Program-made: the position numbers and the translations under genes
Assembly (NCBI RefSeq): GCF_021369635.1
Contig: NZ_JAJNBZ010000031.1
Span: forward strand, 1-64,000
Source of the DNA: Paenibacillus profundus
Lineage (GTDB): Bacteria; Bacillota; Bacilli; Paenibacillales; Paenibacillaceae
Reading direction: 5' to 3'
DNA length: 64,000 bases
In this document: piece after piece, positions 52,233 through 63,009 of the stretch
How positions within the stretch are numbered: position 1 is the stretch's first letter
Layout of the letters: the number at the start of each line of letters is the position of its first letter
The notes under the pieces: generated by a model
Database searches by the model: none
What the model was told of the DNA's origin: nothing
The model's input: only the letters and a program-made list of their open reading frames with translations

Positions 52233-53687
52233 CTACGCCAGCTGACGCAGACGTTTGAATACTTTGGCTTGGCCAAGCAGGACAATCGTCTCGTTCAGGT
52301 CGCGGCCATGCATTTGGCCCGATACCGCCACACGGACAGGCATGAACAATCCTTTGCCTTTGGCGCTCGTTTCTTTCTGAACTTCCTTCATCGCCGCTTT
52401 GACCGTATCGACATCCCATGATGCGGCGGCTTCCAGCTTCTGAAGCAAAGCGCTCAGCACGGCGGGAACTTGCGGTTCTTCCAGGACTGGCTTCGCTTCT
52501 TCGTCGACGACAAGCTCGTCACGGAAGAACAGTTCAGACAGTTCCACGATGTCGGAAGCGCAGTTCATCTGCTCTTGATACAGCTTGATAAGGGATGTCG
52601 CCCACGCGAGCTGCTCTTCGTTCAAGCTCTCCGGCAGTCGACCCGCTTGCTGCAGATGCGGTATGGAGAGTGCCGCGATGCGCTCTATGTCTGCTTTCTT
52701 CATATACATATTATTGATATGCGTCAATTTATTCGTATCGAATACCGCAGGACTCTTCGATAAGCGATTCGCATCAAAAATCGAAATCAGCTCATCGAGC
52801 GAGAACAGCTCTTCTTCACCTTTCGGAGACCAGCCGAGAAGCGCAATGAAGTTGCAGATGGCTTCCGGCAGATAGCCGAGCTGCTCGTACTGTTCGATAA
52901 ACTGGATAATCGACTCGTCGCGCTTGCTGAGCTTCTTGTGGTTCTCATTGACGATAAGCGTCATATGACCAAATACCGGCGCTTCCCAGCCGAACGCCTC
53001 GTAAACCATCAGTTGGCGCAATGTATTCGTAATATGATCTTCACCGCGCAGGACGTGCGATATACGCATTAAATAATCGTCGAGCACGACCGCGAAGTTG
53101 TACGTCGGAATACCGTCTTTCTTCACGATGACCCAATCACCCGTCGTGTCGGACTCGAAGGTAATATCGCCCTTTACAAGGTCGTCAAACGTATAAGAGC
53201 GGCCTTCCGGAACGCGGAAACGAATGCTCGCTTGGCGGCCTTCCGCTTCAAGACGCGCATGGTCCTCTGCGGATAATCCACAGCATTTGCCCGAATATTT
53301 CGGTGTTTCCCCGCGGGCGGTTTGCGCCTCCCGCTCCGCTTCAAGCTCCTGCTCCGTGCAGTAACAGCGATAAGCCCAATCGCGCTCAAGCAGCTCATTC
53401 ACATATTTATTGTATATATCCAGACGCTCGGTCTGACGATATGGGCCGTAATCGCCACCCACATCGATGCTTTCATCCCAATCCATGCCAAGCCATTTCA
53501 TGTACTTGAATTGATTCTCTTCTCCGCCTTCCACGTTGCGCTTCACGTCCGTGTCTTCGATACGAACGATGAATTTCCCGCCATGGTGACGTGCGAACAA
53601 ATAATTGAACAGTGCTGTACGTGCATTTCCGATATGTAAGTGTCCCGTTGGACTTGGTGCATAACGAACACGAATGTCTTTATTCAT
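52233..53687 (-). CDS. gltX: Glutamate-tRNA ligase
   Basis: The class I synthetase of 484 aa has [15 protein letters not shown] and the KMSKS-like KLSKRDES. As in most Gram-positive bacteria it probably also charges tRNA-Gln with Glu for later amidation. ATG 53687 has GAGGGAAG upstream; the frame is open to 53702. Confidence 0.97.
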   Translation of the reverse strand: MNKDIRVRYAPSPTGHLHIGNARTALFNYLFARHHGGKFIVRIEDTDVKRNVEGGEENQFKYMKWLGMDWDESIDVGGDYGPYRQTERLDIYNKYVNELLERDWAYRCYCTEQELEAEREAQTARGETPKYSGKCCGLSAEDHARLEAEGRQASIRFRVPEGRSYTFDDLVKGDITFESDTTGDWVIVKKDGIPTYNFAVVLDDYLMRISHVLRGEDHITNTLRQLMVYEAFGWEAPVFGHMTLIVNENHKKLSKRDESIIQFIEQYEQLGYLPEAICNFIALLGWSPKGEEELFSLDELISIFDANRLSKSPAVFDTNKLTHINNMYMKKADIERIAALSIPHLQQAGRLPESLNEEQLAWATSLIKLYQEQMNCASDIVELSELFFRDELVVDEEAKPVLEEPQVPAVLSALLQKLEAAASWDVDTVKAAMKEVQKETSAKGKGLFMPVRVAVSGQMHGRDLNETIVLLGQAKVFKRLRQLA

Positions 53688-53724
53688 GATAGCTTCCCTC
53701 ACACCGATTATTTTAGTCTACCTT

Positions 53725-53768
53725 TTAGAGGTGGTTCAAAAATTCCCCTTTTGAATACTCACTTTTAG
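53725..53768 (+). repeat. Dispersed repeat, copy 3 (ispF 3' end)
   Basis: It reads TTAGAGGTGG, then TTCAAAA and TTTTGAA flanking a 7-base centre, then TACTCACTTTTAG, and abuts the ispF stop codon in the same orientation as copy 1. About three quarters of the bases match copy 1. Confidence 0.7.
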
Positions 53769-54251
53769 TTATACCATATCTTTAAAGAGGCAGACAACCG
53801 CCTGAGCGGCAATTCCCTCGCTTCTTCCCGTAAAGCCAAGCTGTTCCGTCGTTGTCGCTTTCACGTTCACCTGCGACTCATCCGCTTCCAATATGCGTGC
53901 GATATTCGCAACCATGGCCGGTATGTGCGGCAGCATCTTCGGCTTCTGCGCAATAATGGTGCAATCCACGTTGCCAAGCCGGTAGCCCCGCTCCTTCGCG
54001 AACGCCCAGACATGTTCCATCAGCTTCACGCTGTCCGCGTCTTTGTATGCCGGATCCGTGTCTGGAAAATGCTTCCCAATGTCGCCGAGACCCAAGGCTC
54101 CGAGGACGGCGTCACTTACCGTATGCAGAAGCACGTCGGCGTCCGAATGCCCCAACAGACCTTTTTCATATGGAATATGTACGCCGCCGATGATGCACGG
54201 ACGTCCTTCCACCAATTGATGCACATCGAATCCCTGTCCTACTCGTATCAC
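53769..54251 (-). CDS. ispF: 2-C-methyl-D-erythritol 2,4-cyclodiphosphate synthase
   Basis: IspF is the fifth step of the non-mevalonate isoprenoid pathway. The 160-aa protein has [10 protein letters not shown] with the zinc ligand His, [10 protein letters not shown], and [23 protein letters not shown] 54251 is the start. It follows ispD by 24 bases. Confidence 0.96.
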   Translation of the reverse strand: MIRVGQGFDVHQLVEGRPCIIGGVHIPYEKGLLGHSDADVLLHTVSDAVLGALGLGDIGKHFPDTDPAYKDADSVKLMEHVWAFAKERGYRLGNVDCTIIAQKPKMLPHIPAMVANIARILEADESQVNVKATTTEQLGFTGRSEGIAAQAVVCLFKDMV

Positions 54252-54275
54252 GAATTCTCCCTCTCCCTTACCGTG

Positions 54276-54971
54276 TTATTGATTCCGCAACATCCACCAG
54301 GCCGCCCAATCCAGATCGTCCGGTGTCGTAAGCTTGATGTTCGTGTAATCCCCTTCCACGACATGAACTGGAACGCCCATGCGCTCCACGAGCATCGCGT
54401 CGTCCGTCCCGATGAATCCCTCCAGCTCCGCCTGCTCATGGGCGGACATACATATGGAAAGACGAAAAGCCTGTGGGGTCTGAATCGCCCACAAGCTGCG
54501 TCGGTCCGGCGTTGCCGTTATGACGCCATCCCCATTCACCTGCTTTATCGTATCTTTCACCGGTACGGCCAATACGCACGCCTCATGCTCCCGGGCCGTG
54601 GTAAAGCATGCCTTCACCTTGCCTGGGTCCACAAAAGGCCGTACGCCATCGTGAATCAATACATAATCCAAGCCGCGTGCCTGCAGCGCCTGCAGCCCTG
54701 CATACACCGAGTGCTGCCGTTCCTTGCCGCCGGCTACGATATCGCGGACTTTATCCAGTCCATATTCACGTACCCAATCTTCACAGCGGAGCATGTCCTG
54801 CGCTGACGTCACCCAAGCGATCGTCTCGCATTCAGGCATCGCTTGAAACCGCTCCACCGTATGTACAATTACCGGCTTGTCCAGCAGCCGTAAATATTGC
54901 TTGCTCTCCTCGGTGCCCATACGCGTGCCTTTGCCGGCAGCCACGATCACCACTCCAAAGCCTTGTTCCAT
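54276..54971 (-). CDS. ispD: 2-C-methyl-D-erythritol 4-phosphate cytidylyltransferase
   Basis: IspD is the third step of the non-mevalonate pathway. The 231-aa protein has the CTP-binding loop VIVAAGKGTRMG and the motif VLIHDGVRPFVD. It lies between yacL and ispF. GAGGG precedes the ATG. Confidence 0.96.
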   Translation of the reverse strand: MEQGFGVVIVAAGKGTRMGTEESKQYLRLLDKPVIVHTVERFQAMPECETIAWVTSAQDMLRCEDWVREYGLDKVRDIVAGGKERQHSVYAGLQALQARGLDYVLIHDGVRPFVDPGKVKACFTTAREHEACVLAVPVKDTIKQVNGDGVITATPDRRSLWAIQTPQAFRLSICMSAHEQAELEGFIGTDDAMLVERMGVPVHVVEGDYTNIKLTTPDDLDWAAWWMLRNQ

Positions 54972-55014
54972 CCCTGTTAACCCTCCATGATGGTGCTACC
55001 CCCATCATACCTGT

Positions 55015-56106
55015 TTATTGGGCTTTTTCCAACAGTTTTGGCTTGGCAAAAATCATGCGTCCCGCTGACGTCTGCAGCACGCTCGTTACGAGCACTTCCA
55101 TCGTCATGCCGATGTAGTCGCGCCCGCCCTCAACCACGATCATCGTACCATCATCCAGATAGGCGACACCCTGACCGTGTTCCTTGCCGTCTTTGATTAC
55201 TTGCACGACAATCTCTTCGCCAGGCAGTACGACCGGCTTCACCGCATTGGCAAGGTCGTTAATGTTCAACACAGACACGCCCTGCAGCTCGCACACTTTA
55301 TTCAAGTTGAAGTCATTGGTGACGACTTTGCCCTTCAACAGCTTGGCAAGCTTGACGAGCTTGCTGTCCACTTCGGAGATCTCATCGAAGTCACCTTCAT
55401 AAATCAGCACCTTGACCTCAAGTTCCTTCTGAATCTTATTTAAAATATCCAATCCCCGACGTCCGCGATTTCGTTTTAACAAATCCGAAGAGTCCGCGAT
55501 ATGCTGAAGCTCTTCAAGCACGAATTCTGGAATGACAATCGTCCCTTCGATAAATCCCGTCTTGCAAATATCCGCTATACGGCCGTCAATAATGACGCTC
55601 GTGTCCAATATTTTGTGTTCCTCATAACGGTATTCAGATTCTTCTTCACTGCTGCGTTCCAACCATTTGAACGAAGAGAGCCACAATCCCATATCTTCCT
55701 GTTTGAGCAGCGCAATTTGCATGCCTGCACACCCGCTCGCTATCGCGATAATAACCGATGCCATATGCCCCACGCTCCCGAATTGCCCCAAGAGTGGTGT
55801 GATGAGCGAAGCAAAACATAGACCGAGCAGTGTACCTGCTGCACCCGTCACCAATATTCCCGTGGACATCTCCGCAATTCGTTCTCGCCCTGTATTCCAA
55901 ATACGTGACAATGGCATAAAGAGTGCACGACCTACTACATAAAAGCAAAATGCCCCGCCAAACGCCCATAACAAGCGGACAGAAGAGAACCCTTGATTCA
56001 TTACCGCGGCAAATTCCATCGTCTGTGTATACCAATAATGTTGCAGCTCCAACCCGCTCCAAGCGCCAATCAGTCCAGCCAATCCTAGAAATATTCGTTT
56101 AAACAC
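55015..56106 (-). CDS. yacL: PIN/TRAM-domain membrane protein YacL
   Basis: The 363-aa protein has four N-terminal membrane segments, then a cytoplasmic PIN nuclease-like domain ([14 protein letters not shown], with later [16 protein letters not shown]) and a C-terminal TRAM domain (about 290-350). Acidic residues of the PIN active site are kept, so it could be a membrane-bound RNase; the biological substrate is unknown. GTG 56106 has AAGGAGGTGG upstream. Confidence 0.9.
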   Translation of the reverse strand: MFKRIFLGLAGLIGAWSGLELQHYWYTQTMEFAAVMNQGFSSVRLLWAFGGAFCFYVVGRALFMPLSRIWNTGRERIAEMSTGILVTGAAGTLLGLCFASLITPLLGQFGSVGHMASVIIAIASGCAGMQIALLKQEDMGLWLSSFKWLERSSEEESEYRYEEHKILDTSVIIDGRIADICKTGFIEGTIVIPEFVLEELQHIADSSDLLKRNRGRRGLDILNKIQKELEVKVLIYEGDFDEISEVDSKLVKLAKLLKGKVVTNDFNLNKVCELQGVSVLNINDLANAVKPVVLPGEEIVVQVIKDGKEHGQGVAYLDDGTMIVVEGGRDYIGMTMEVLVTSVLQTSAGRMIFAKPKLLEKAQ

Positions 56107-56204
56107 AAACGTCCACCTCCTTACTCTATTTGGATTTCCTTACAATTATGGCCCAACGAAATGGCTCCTAATCCTCGAATTCTGAATTTTATCGCGGTGC
56201 CGAG

Positions 56205-56234
56205 TTGATAAATGGGAATTCCTAGTCGTATAAT
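56205..56234 (+). promoter_or_regulatory. Sigma-A promoter of the DUF1573-type gene
   Basis: The plus strand has TTGATA, 18 bases and TATAAT. An inverted repeat (CAAGCG...CGCTTG, about 56259-56281) follows in the leader. Confidence 0.82.
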
Positions 56235-56317
56235 GTTCTTGAAAACGTTATGCGTAACAAGCGATCTCGTGCGACGCTTGCACCGTTGCACTATTCCAAG
56301 AATAGAGGTGGATGGAA

Positions 56318-56713
56318 ATGAGCACTCCCAGTTTGCAAGCGCTTCAAGATCAGGTAGCTGATTTACTGCTAAGACACCGGAGCCTATTGGACATTCTCTC
56401 CAAATACGGTCAGTCCGACGCCTCGGTGAACCGCGCCGTGACCAAAGCCATTACCGAATGCGGATGCTTGGAGCTGCATGCCACGCGGCAGCCATATTGC
56501 GCTGATATGGATGTTGATCAAGCGAAGCAGAGCATGGAAAGCCACGTCCAAGGATATTTGTGCGACAATTGCAAAGACGTCGTGAAGAGCGAGCTTGGTA
56601 AGCACCTTTTCTACATGTCCGCCCTTTGCAACCTGCTCGACATCGAGCTGGATGATGTCGTGAAGCAGGAATCGAGCAAATGCTCTACGCTTGGTATTTT
56701 TAATTTGTCTTAA
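56318..56713 (+). CDS. DUF1573-type conserved hypothetical protein
   Basis: The 131-aa protein matches, from memory, a small family labelled DUF1573 in Paenibacillus and relatives; no function is established. The N-terminal half is helical (LQDQVADLLLRHRSLLDILSKYG). Conserved features are ECGCLELHA, LCDNCKDVVKSELG and the C-terminal KCSTLGIFNLS. Five Cys could bind a metal. There is no signal peptide. ATG 56318 has GAGGT 8 bases upstream; an ATG six bases before overlaps it. It is the only plus-strand gene in the right three quarters of the window. Confidence 0.8.
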   Translation: MSTPSLQALQDQVADLLLRHRSLLDILSKYGQSDASVNRAVTKAITECGCLELHATRQPYCADMDVDQAKQSMESHVQGYLCDNCKDVVKSELGKHLFYMSALCNLLDIELDDVVKQESSKCSTLGIFNLS

Positions 56714-56752
56714 CGTCAGGGGGCAACAATACTTGCTACTAAGCTATTATAG

Positions 56753-56816
56753 AGCCGAGGGCGGGTATCTGCGCTGCACACAGGGCAGCTTGGATAACCG
56801 TTCTCGGCTTTTTTAT
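56753..56816 (+). terminator. Terminator of the DUF1573-type gene
   Basis: AGCCGAG pairs with CTCGGCT and is followed by TTTTTT. The interior holds further pairing (CGGGTATC with GATAACCG, GCTGC with GCAGC), so the whole forms one long irregular hairpin about 40 bases after the stop. Confidence 0.85.
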
Positions 56817-56819
56817 GCC

Positions 56820-56850
56820 AAAAAGCCGGTATCCCTGTTGGATACCGGCT
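56820..56850 (-). terminator. Terminator-like hairpin near the end of pssA
   Basis: AGCCGGTATCC pairs perfectly with GGATACCGGCT (11 bp, 5-base loop); the minus strand continues TTTTTGGC. It lies 77 bases after the pssA stop and ends transcription converging on the DUF1573-type gene. Confidence 0.88.
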
Positions 56851-56866
56851 CAGTATAAACAACAAC

Positions 56867-56911
56867 AGCACTTGACGCTAAAGGGATACTGTCCCTTTAG
56901 CGTTAAGTGCT
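56867..56911. repeat. Long near-perfect inverted repeat after pssA
   Basis: A 20-base arm starting AGCACTTGACGCTAAAGGGA is repeated inverted after a 5-base centre, with one mismatch. It lies 15 bases after the pssA stop and before a separate terminator hairpin. It may be a transcript-stabilising hairpin or a small palindromic repeat element. Confidence 0.8.
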
Positions 56912-56926
56912 GTATCGTTAATTAGG

Positions 56927-57655
56927 TTAGGAATGTTTCGATTGGTACCATTCTTCCGCATCTCTTTGCTTCTTGCGACGTCTATTCAGCATTCTAACGT
57001 TTTTTTTTAAGCCAAGGAGAGCATATAGCACCAAGGGAACAAATATGAGCTTCGGTGTCTGCTCTGGCTTCCAAAATGCAATCGCAGCGGATCCCGCGAT
57101 GACGATAGGCGTAATCCAAATCGCTTTCTTCGGAATGCCAACCTTCTTGAAATTCGGATATTTCACAGTGCTTACCATCAAATAAGACAAAAGGAGCATG
57201 GCGATAATCAAGTAAGCTCCGGGAATGGTCTCATGAAATAGCGCAAGCGTACAAGCAACGCCGCCTGCAGCCGGAATAGGCAAACCGATGAAATAGCCCG
57301 GAATCCCATCCTTAACGTTAAATCGAGCCAAGCGAAGCGCACCGCAAATTGGAAATATGGCCGTTACAATCCAGGCAAGCGCCGAGTTCATTTCGCTAAA
57401 TGCCACCACATACATAATGAATGCCGGGGCCACGCCGAACGAAATAACGTCGGACAAAGAGTCCAGCTCTTTGCCGAATTCACTCTGCGCATTCAATGCC
57501 CGTGCTACCCGACCATCAAGACCGTCAAGCAGCATGGCGATAATAACCATAAGAGCGGCTTTGCTGTAGTCGTCGTGAAACGCAAGCATAATGGATATAA
57601 TTCCGAGAAACAAGTTGCCGATCGTAAACAAGCTCGGAATAGACTTTATAATCAT
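56927..57655 (-). CDS. pssA: CDP-diacylglycerol-serine O-phosphatidyltransferase
   Basis: PssA makes phosphatidylserine, the precursor of phosphatidylethanolamine. The 242-aa protein has the CDP-alcohol transferase signature DGLDGRVARALNAQSEFG followed by KELDSLSD (all catalytic Asp present) and about seven membrane segments, ending in a basic tail (LNRRRKKQRDAEEW). GAGGTG precedes the ATG. It lies 54 bases after disA, an arrangement not found in B. subtilis. Confidence 0.93.
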   Translation of the reverse strand: MIIKSIPSLFTIGNLFLGIISIMLAFHDDYSKAALMVIIAMLLDGLDGRVARALNAQSEFGKELDSLSDVISFGVAPAFIMYVVAFSEMNSALAWIVTAIFPICGALRLARFNVKDGIPGYFIGLPIPAAGGVACTLALFHETIPGAYLIIAMLLLSYLMVSTVKYPNFKKVGIPKKAIWITPIVIAGSAAIAFWKPEQTPKLIFVPLVLYALLGLKKNVRMLNRRRKKQRDAEEWYQSKHS

Positions 57656-57709
57656 AGGTTCACCTCTAATTTTACTATGCCCAACGTTCGTGTTTTCATT
57701 GTTGGAAAA

Positions 57710-58783
57710 TCAAATCTGCCTGTCAATGAAAACCTGCTCTTGAATGCGTTTGAGTCCTTCCTTAATAGTGCGTGCACGCACTTCACCGATGCCGTCCACT
57801 TCATCCAGTTCCTCAATGGTAGCCATCATGACGTGCGGCAGGAACTCGAATGTCTCCACTAAGTTATGAGTGATGACGTTCGGGAGTCTCGGGATTTTAC
57901 TTAAGACGCGATAGCCGCGCGGTGAAATGGACTCATCTTGAATCGCGCTTGTCGTCGGATACCCCAACACGCGAATCAGGTGATGGGTATCGAGCAGTTC
58001 ATCCGCGGTGCATTTTTTCAGTTGGGCAAAAATTTCGCGGATCTTCTCATCACTCTCATCCCGGGCGTAATCCTTCACGAGCAGCCAAGCATCTTCTTCG
58101 GTGTTGCTTACCAGTTCCTCCAGCTGCATGCTAATGAGACGTCCTTCGGTACCCAATTCATTGATGTAACGCTTTATCTCCATTTTAATACGTAATACCA
58201 TTTCAATACGTTGCACAACGTTAACAACATCGGCCAAAGTCACCAGTTCTTCGAACTCGGAAGCCGTCAAATTGGTCATGCCTTGTACGAGTACCGCCTT
58301 ATATTTCTCCAGCGTCTGAATCGCTTGGTTCGCTTTCGTCAATATGACGCCAATCTCCTTCAGCGCATAGCGAAGGCTGCCTTGGTATAGCGTAATGATG
58401 TTGCGGCGCTGGGAGATAGACACGACGAGCTTACCGGTCTGCTTCGCAACACGCTCCGCGGTACGGTGCCGAATCCCCGTCTCTGTCGACGGTATGGATG
58501 AATCCGGAATGAGCTGTGTATTTGCATAAAGGATTCGCTTAATGTCCTCGCTTAAAATGATGGCGCCGTCCATCTTGGCAAGCTCATACAAATAGCTGGG
58601 CGAAAAATCGCAATTAATTGAAAATCCGCCATCAACGACTTCCATTACTTCTGGACTGTAGCCGACGACAATAAGAGCGCCTGTCTTTGCACGCAATACG
58701 TTCTCTAACCCTTCACGGAATGGGGTACCCGGCGCAACCATCCTCAGTAGGTCATTCATTATATCTAGCTGGCTTTCCTTCAT
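57710..58783 (-). CDS. disA: DNA integrity scanning diadenylate cyclase DisA
   Basis: DisA makes cyclic di-AMP and scans DNA for branched structures, delaying sporulation when damage is found. The 357-aa protein has the DAC active-site motifs DGA (72-74) and RHR (105-107), a helical linker and a C-terminal helix-hairpin-helix domain ([18 protein letters not shown]). It follows radA by 16 bases; in Bacillus RadA binds DisA and lowers its activity. Confidence 0.96.
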   Translation of the reverse strand: MKESQLDIMNDLLRMVAPGTPFREGLENVLRAKTGALIVVGYSPEVMEVVDGGFSINCDFSPSYLYELAKMDGAIILSEDIKRILYANTQLIPDSSIPSTETGIRHRTAERVAKQTGKLVVSISQRRNIITLYQGSLRYALKEIGVILTKANQAIQTLEKYKAVLVQGMTNLTASEFEELVTLADVVNVVQRIEMVLRIKMEIKRYINELGTEGRLISMQLEELVSNTEEDAWLLVKDYARDESDEKIREIFAQLKKCTADELLDTHHLIRVLGYPTTSAIQDESISPRGYRVLSKIPRLPNVITHNLVETFEFLPHVMMATIEELDEVDGIGEVRARTIKEGLKRIQEQVFIDRQI

Positions 58784-58799
58784 TCTTTGTCTATGCCCC

Positions 58800-60167
58800 C
58801 TAACCTAGCGCCGCAGTTAATGCTTCAGCAACCGTATTTACACCGATAATATCAATATGATCAGGCGGTTTCCACCCCCGCAAACTACTCTCTGGTAAAA
58901 TAATTCGCTTAAATCCGAGTTTCTCTGCTTCTTTCACCCTTTGTTCCGCGCGCGAGACGGCGCGCACTTCTCCTGTCAAGCCAACTTCACCGAATACGAC
59001 ATCATACGGCTGTGTCGGCATATCGCGAAAGCTTGAAGCAATGGCGACGGCCATAGCCAAATCCACCGCCGGCTCATCCAGCTTCAAGCCACCCGCTACA
59101 TTCACATATGCATCTTGATTCTGCAAAAACATTCCCATGCGCTTCTCCAGCACCGCAATGATAAGCGACAGCCGCTGATGATCAATCCCCGTCGACATGC
59201 GACGCGGGGAAGGGAAATTGGTAGCTGATACGAGAGCCTGCATCTCCACCAGCACCGGCCGCGTCCCCTCCAAGCTGGCCACGACCGTAGAGCCGGCTAC
59301 ACCGAGCGGCCGTTCCTGCAGGAACATTTCGGAAGGATTCTTCACTTCCACCAATCCGCCTTCGGTCATCTCGAATATGCCGATTTCATTCGTGGAGCCG
59401 AACCGATTCTTGACCGCACGCAATATACGATAAGAATGGTGCCGCTCCCCTTCAAAGTAGAGCACGCAATCCACCATATGCTCCAGAAGGCGAGGGCCTG
59501 CAATAGCCCCTTCCTTCGTCACGTGGCCGACCAGCACCGTTGCAATTCCTCTGCCTTTAGCGATGCGCATAAAAGTGCTTGTGCATTCGCGCACTTGTGC
59601 CACGCTGCCCGGAGCGGATTCAACTGACGGCTGAAACACCGTCTGAATCGAGTCGATGACGAGAAAGTCGGGCTTCATTGCGTCAATCGCTTCTTCGATA
59701 TATTGTAGATTCGTCTCGCTTAAGACGAACAAACGCTCAGACAGCACACCTAACCGATCTGCTCTAAGCTTCGTCTGCCGCATCGATTCCTCGCCAGACA
59801 CGTACAATACCTTCAGCCCGCTGGTCGCGAGCGCATTCGAGGTCTGCAAGAGCAGTGTGGATTTCCCGATACCCGGGTCCCCGCCGACTAAGATAAGGGA
59901 ACCCGGAACGACTCCGCCGCCCAAGACACGATTCAGTTCGCTTAGTGTCGTCGTTAATCGAGGTTCGCGTCCACTCTCTATATGTATGATCGATTGCGGC
60001 TTTTCTTTCGTTTGAATCAAGGAAGTATGGACTCCTGCAGTCTTCACGACGGTTTCACGTTCCTCGACCATCGTATTCCACTCGCTGCAGCCCGGACACT
60101 TCCCCATCCACTTTGGAGACTCATAGCCGCACTCGCTACAATAAAATTTCGTTTTTACTTTGGCCAT
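58800..60167 (-). CDS. radA: DNA repair protein RadA/Sms
   Basis: RadA is a RecA-like motor that extends recombination intermediates. The 455-aa protein has an N-terminal zinc finger ([18 protein letters not shown]), Walker [10 protein letters not shown], the RadA signature KNRFG and a C-terminal Lon-like domain ([26 protein letters not shown]). I chose ATG 60167; a GTG four codons earlier directly follows the ribosome binding site and is less likely. Confidence 0.96.
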   Translation of the reverse strand: MAKVKTKFYCSECGYESPKWMGKCPGCSEWNTMVEERETVVKTAGVHTSLIQTKEKPQSIIHIESGREPRLTTTLSELNRVLGGGVVPGSLILVGGDPGIGKSTLLLQTSNALATSGLKVLYVSGEESMRQTKLRADRLGVLSERLFVLSETNLQYIEEAIDAMKPDFLVIDSIQTVFQPSVESAPGSVAQVRECTSTFMRIAKGRGIATVLVGHVTKEGAIAGPRLLEHMVDCVLYFEGERHHSYRILRAVKNRFGSTNEIGIFEMTEGGLVEVKNPSEMFLQERPLGVAGSTVVASLEGTRPVLVEMQALVSATNFPSPRRMSTGIDHQRLSLIIAVLEKRMGMFLQNQDAYVNVAGGLKLDEPAVDLAMAVAIASSFRDMPTQPYDVVFGEVGLTGEVRAVSRAEQRVKEAEKLGFKRIILPESSLRGWKPPDHIDIIGVNTVAEALTAALG

Positions 60168-60293
60168 ATCAGCCGACACTCCTAATTGATAATCACGGAC
60201 TCAATCCATGGTATACTAAAGTTCGTTGTTGATACTCATTGTATCGGAGTAAACCAATTGATTTATTACCCACCTCGTTCAAGTTTACCATTT

Positions 60294-60470
60294 TTAAGGA
60301 GCGGGATAAAGGGATTTAGCAATTGAGGTAGGAAAGATGAGGAAAATGTACGAATAGCCTGAGTATTCACTCTTGTTAACGTGGTTCCCCCCTTTATGAG
60401 GCGACATATTATCCCATAAGAAAACCAGACCATGAAGCGGAAGCCTGACATCATGTTCTTTGTCTAAGAA
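60294..60470 (-). mobile_element. Possible transposase remnant (IS630-like)
   Basis: One minus frame reads LVFLWDNMSPHKGG, resembling the second catalytic Asp region of IS630-type transposases. About 25 codons on, another frame reads FLPQLLNPF, like the FLPPYSPxLNP motif that follows it in that family. The change of frame and missing ends show a decayed fragment. It lies between clpC and radA in a 350-base gap that otherwise holds only the clpC terminator. This is a tentative match from memory. Confidence 0.35.
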
Positions 60471-60481
60471 CAAAACCGCAT

Positions 60482-60520
60482 AAAAAAACGCACCCCTTGC
60501 TTATCGCAAGAGATGCGCCT
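60482..60520 (-). terminator. Terminator of the clpC operon
   Basis: GCGCATCTCTTGC pairs with GCAAGGGGTGCG (two wobble or mismatch positions) around GATAA, followed by TTTTTTT on the minus strand. It lies about 13 bases after the clpC stop. Confidence 0.93.
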
Positions 60521-60533
60521 GTGGCATTACCGA

Positions 60534-62987
60534 TTATGCATTCGTTGTTGCAGCCGGAGTTTCCGTATTGCGCAGTACAACAAGTTCGCCGTCCTTCTCG
60601 TCTATAAGCACCGCATCGCCCTTGATGATTTGACCTCTCAGCAGCTCCTCGGACAATCTGTCCTCAATGTGCTTCTGAATGGCACGGCGCAGCGGACGCG
60701 CTCCATAAGCCGGGTCGTAGCCCTCTTTTGCCAAGAATGCTTTGGCGTTGTCAGTAAGTTGAAAATCGATGTCTTGTTCCTTCAGACGCTTGCGCAGTTC
60801 ATCTGCCATCAGTGTGACGATTTCGGCAATGTGCTTCTCATCAAGCGAATGGAAAACGATGATTTCGTCGATCCGGTTCAAAAATTCCGGACGGAAGTTC
60901 TTCTTCAATTCCGCCATCACTTTATCTTTCATGTTGTTGTAATCACGGCTCGTGTCGTTCGCAGCTGTGAATCCGAGCGTTGAATTGCGCTTAATTGCTT
61001 CGGCGCCGACGTTCGACGTCAATATAATGAGTGTGTTGCGGAAGTCCACCACGCGTCCTTTGGAATCGGTCAGACGGCCGTCTTCCAACACTTGCAGCAA
61101 TATATTGAACACTTCTGGGTGAGCCTTCTCAATCTCATCCAACAGGACGACAGAGTATGGCTTACGGCGTACTTTCTCAGTCAGCTGGCCGCCTTCCTCG
61201 TAGCCGACGTATCCTGGAGGCGCCCCTACCAGACGCGCTGTTGAGTGCTTCTCCATATATTCGGACATATCGATGCGGATAACCGCATTATCATCACCGA
61301 AGAGCGATTCCGCAAGCGCACGCGCCAGCTCCGTCTTCCCTACCCCAGTAGGGCCGAGGAAGATGAAGGAGCCCATTGGACGCTTCGGATCTTTCAGACC
61401 TGCACGAGCGCGGCGAATAGCACGGCTGACCGCCTTGACTGCCTCGTCTTGCCCGATAACACGTTCATGCAATATTTCTTCCATATTGAGCAGGCGTTCG
61501 CTTTCCTCCTCTTTCAGCTTCAACACCGGTATGCCGGTCCAGCTGGCTACGATCTGAGCGATGTCTTCCGGCGTAACCTCGGAGTCCATGCGTCCCTGCT
61601 TCTCTTTCCATTGATTGCGTACCGTCTCCAGCTCTTCGCGCATCTTCTGCTCTGTATCGCGCAGCGCGGCTGCTTTCTCGAATTCCTGACTCTGAACAGA
61701 CGCATCCTTCTCTTTGCGGATGTCCTCCAAGCGGGCTTCGAGCTCTTTCAAGTTAGGCGGTACCGTGTATGAATGAAGGCGTACTTTCGAGCTGGCCTCA
61801 TCAATCAGGTCAATCGCTTTATCCGGCAGGAAGCGGTCGGTAATGTAGCGGTCTGACAGCTTCACTGCTTGGTCAATCGCTTCGTCCGTAATTTTGACGC
61901 GATGGTGCGCTTCGTAACGATCGCGCAGCCCTTTTAGAATTTGAACCGTTTCTTCCGGCGTCGGCTGATCCACCGTAATTGGCTGGAAGCGGCGTTCTAA
62001 GGCAGCATCTTTTTCAATATATTTGCGGTATTCATCCAACGTCGTCGCACCGATACATTGCAGCTCCCCGCGTGCCAGCGCCGGCTTCAAGATGTTTGAA
62101 GCGTCAATTGCTCCTTCGGCACCGCCAGCGCCAATCAGCGTATGCAGTTCATCAATGAACAGGATGATATTCCCGGCTTGGCGAATTTCGTCCATAATCT
62201 TTTTCAGCCGATCCTCGAACTCACCACGGTATTTCGTGCCAGCGACGACCGAGCCCATATCAAGTGTCATGACGCGCTTGTCACGGAGCGTCTCTGGAAT
62301 TTCATTATTAATAATCTTCTGGGCCAAGCCTTCGGCAACGGCCGTCTTCCCGACGCCTGGTTCTCCGATTAATACCGGATTATTCTTCGTCCGGCGGCTT
62401 AGCACTTGAATGACGCGTTCAATCTCCTTGCTGCGGCCAATGACCGGGTCTAGGTTGCCTTCCTTCGCAATCGCCGTCAAATCGCGTGCCAAGCTGTCCA
62501 GCGTCGGTGTGCTCACATTCTGCGATTGGCCGTGATGGCTCGATACCGCTTCGCTGCTGCCGAGCAACTGCAGCACTTGCTGACGCGCTTTGTTCAGGCT
62601 GATGCCCAAGTTGTTCAACACGCGTGCTGCTACCCCCTCGCCCTCACGAATCAGGCCGAGCAAAATATGCTCTGTTCCGACATACGTGTGGCCAAGCTTG
62701 CGCGCTTCGTCCATGGACAGCTCAATGACTTTCTTTGCCCGAGGCGTATAGGCGATATTGGTCGGCTGTTCTTGACCGCGCCCGATTAGCGATTCGACTT
62801 CGTCTTGAATCTTCTCCAGACCAAGGCCGAGCGCAACTAAAGCTTTTGCGGCAATGCCTTCCCCTTCACGAATGAGGCCGAGCAAAATATGCTCTGTTCC
62901 GATATTATTGTGTCCTAAGCGGACCGCTTCTTCCTGTGCCAAAGCCAATACTTTTTGTGCACGTTCTGTAAATCTTCCGAACATCAT
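60534..62987 (-). CDS. clpC: ATP-dependent Clp protease ATP-binding subunit ClpC
   Basis: ClpC unfolds proteins, including those marked by McsB, for ClpP. The 817-aa protein has two N-terminal repeats ([20 protein letters not shown] and [20 protein letters not shown]), D1 with [13 protein letters not shown], a coiled-coil M domain with a UVR motif ([10 protein letters not shown]), and D2 with [12 protein letters not shown]. An LGF tripeptide in D2 is the likely ClpP-docking loop. GGAGGTG precedes the first ATG. Confidence 0.98.
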   Translation of the reverse strand: MMFGRFTERAQKVLALAQEEAVRLGHNNIGTEHILLGLIREGEGIAAKALVALGLGLEKIQDEVESLIGRGQEQPTNIAYTPRAKKVIELSMDEARKLGHTYVGTEHILLGLIREGEGVAARVLNNLGISLNKARQQVLQLLGSSEAVSSHHGQSQNVSTPTLDSLARDLTAIAKEGNLDPVIGRSKEIERVIQVLSRRTKNNPVLIGEPGVGKTAVAEGLAQKIINNEIPETLRDKRVMTLDMGSVVAGTKYRGEFEDRLKKIMDEIRQAGNIILFIDELHTLIGAGGAEGAIDASNILKPALARGELQCIGATTLDEYRKYIEKDAALERRFQPITVDQPTPEETVQILKGLRDRYEAHHRVKITDEAIDQAVKLSDRYITDRFLPDKAIDLIDEASSKVRLHSYTVPPNLKELEARLEDIRKEKDASVQSQEFEKAAALRDTEQKMREELETVRNQWKEKQGRMDSEVTPEDIAQIVASWTGIPVLKLKEEESERLLNMEEILHERVIGQDEAVKAVSRAIRRARAGLKDPKRPMGSFIFLGPTGVGKTELARALAESLFGDDNAVIRIDMSEYMEKHSTARLVGAPPGYVGYEEGGQLTEKVRRKPYSVVLLDEIEKAHPEVFNILLQVLEDGRLTDSKGRVVDFRNTLIILTSNVGAEAIKRNSTLGFTAANDTSRDYNNMKDKVMAELKKNFRPEFLNRIDEIIVFHSLDEKHIAEIVTLMADELRKRLKEQDIDFQLTDNAKAFLAKEGYDPAYGARPLRRAIQKHIEDRLSEELLRGQIIKGDAVLIDEKDGELVVLRNTETPAATTNA

Positions 62988-63009
62988 CGTCTAAGCACCT
63001 CCATAAACT

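Noticed and set aside
60266-60454. 62-codon minus-strand open frame between radA and clpC
   Set aside because: No ribosome binding site and low-complexity hydrophobic composition; better explained as part of a frameshifted transposase relic.
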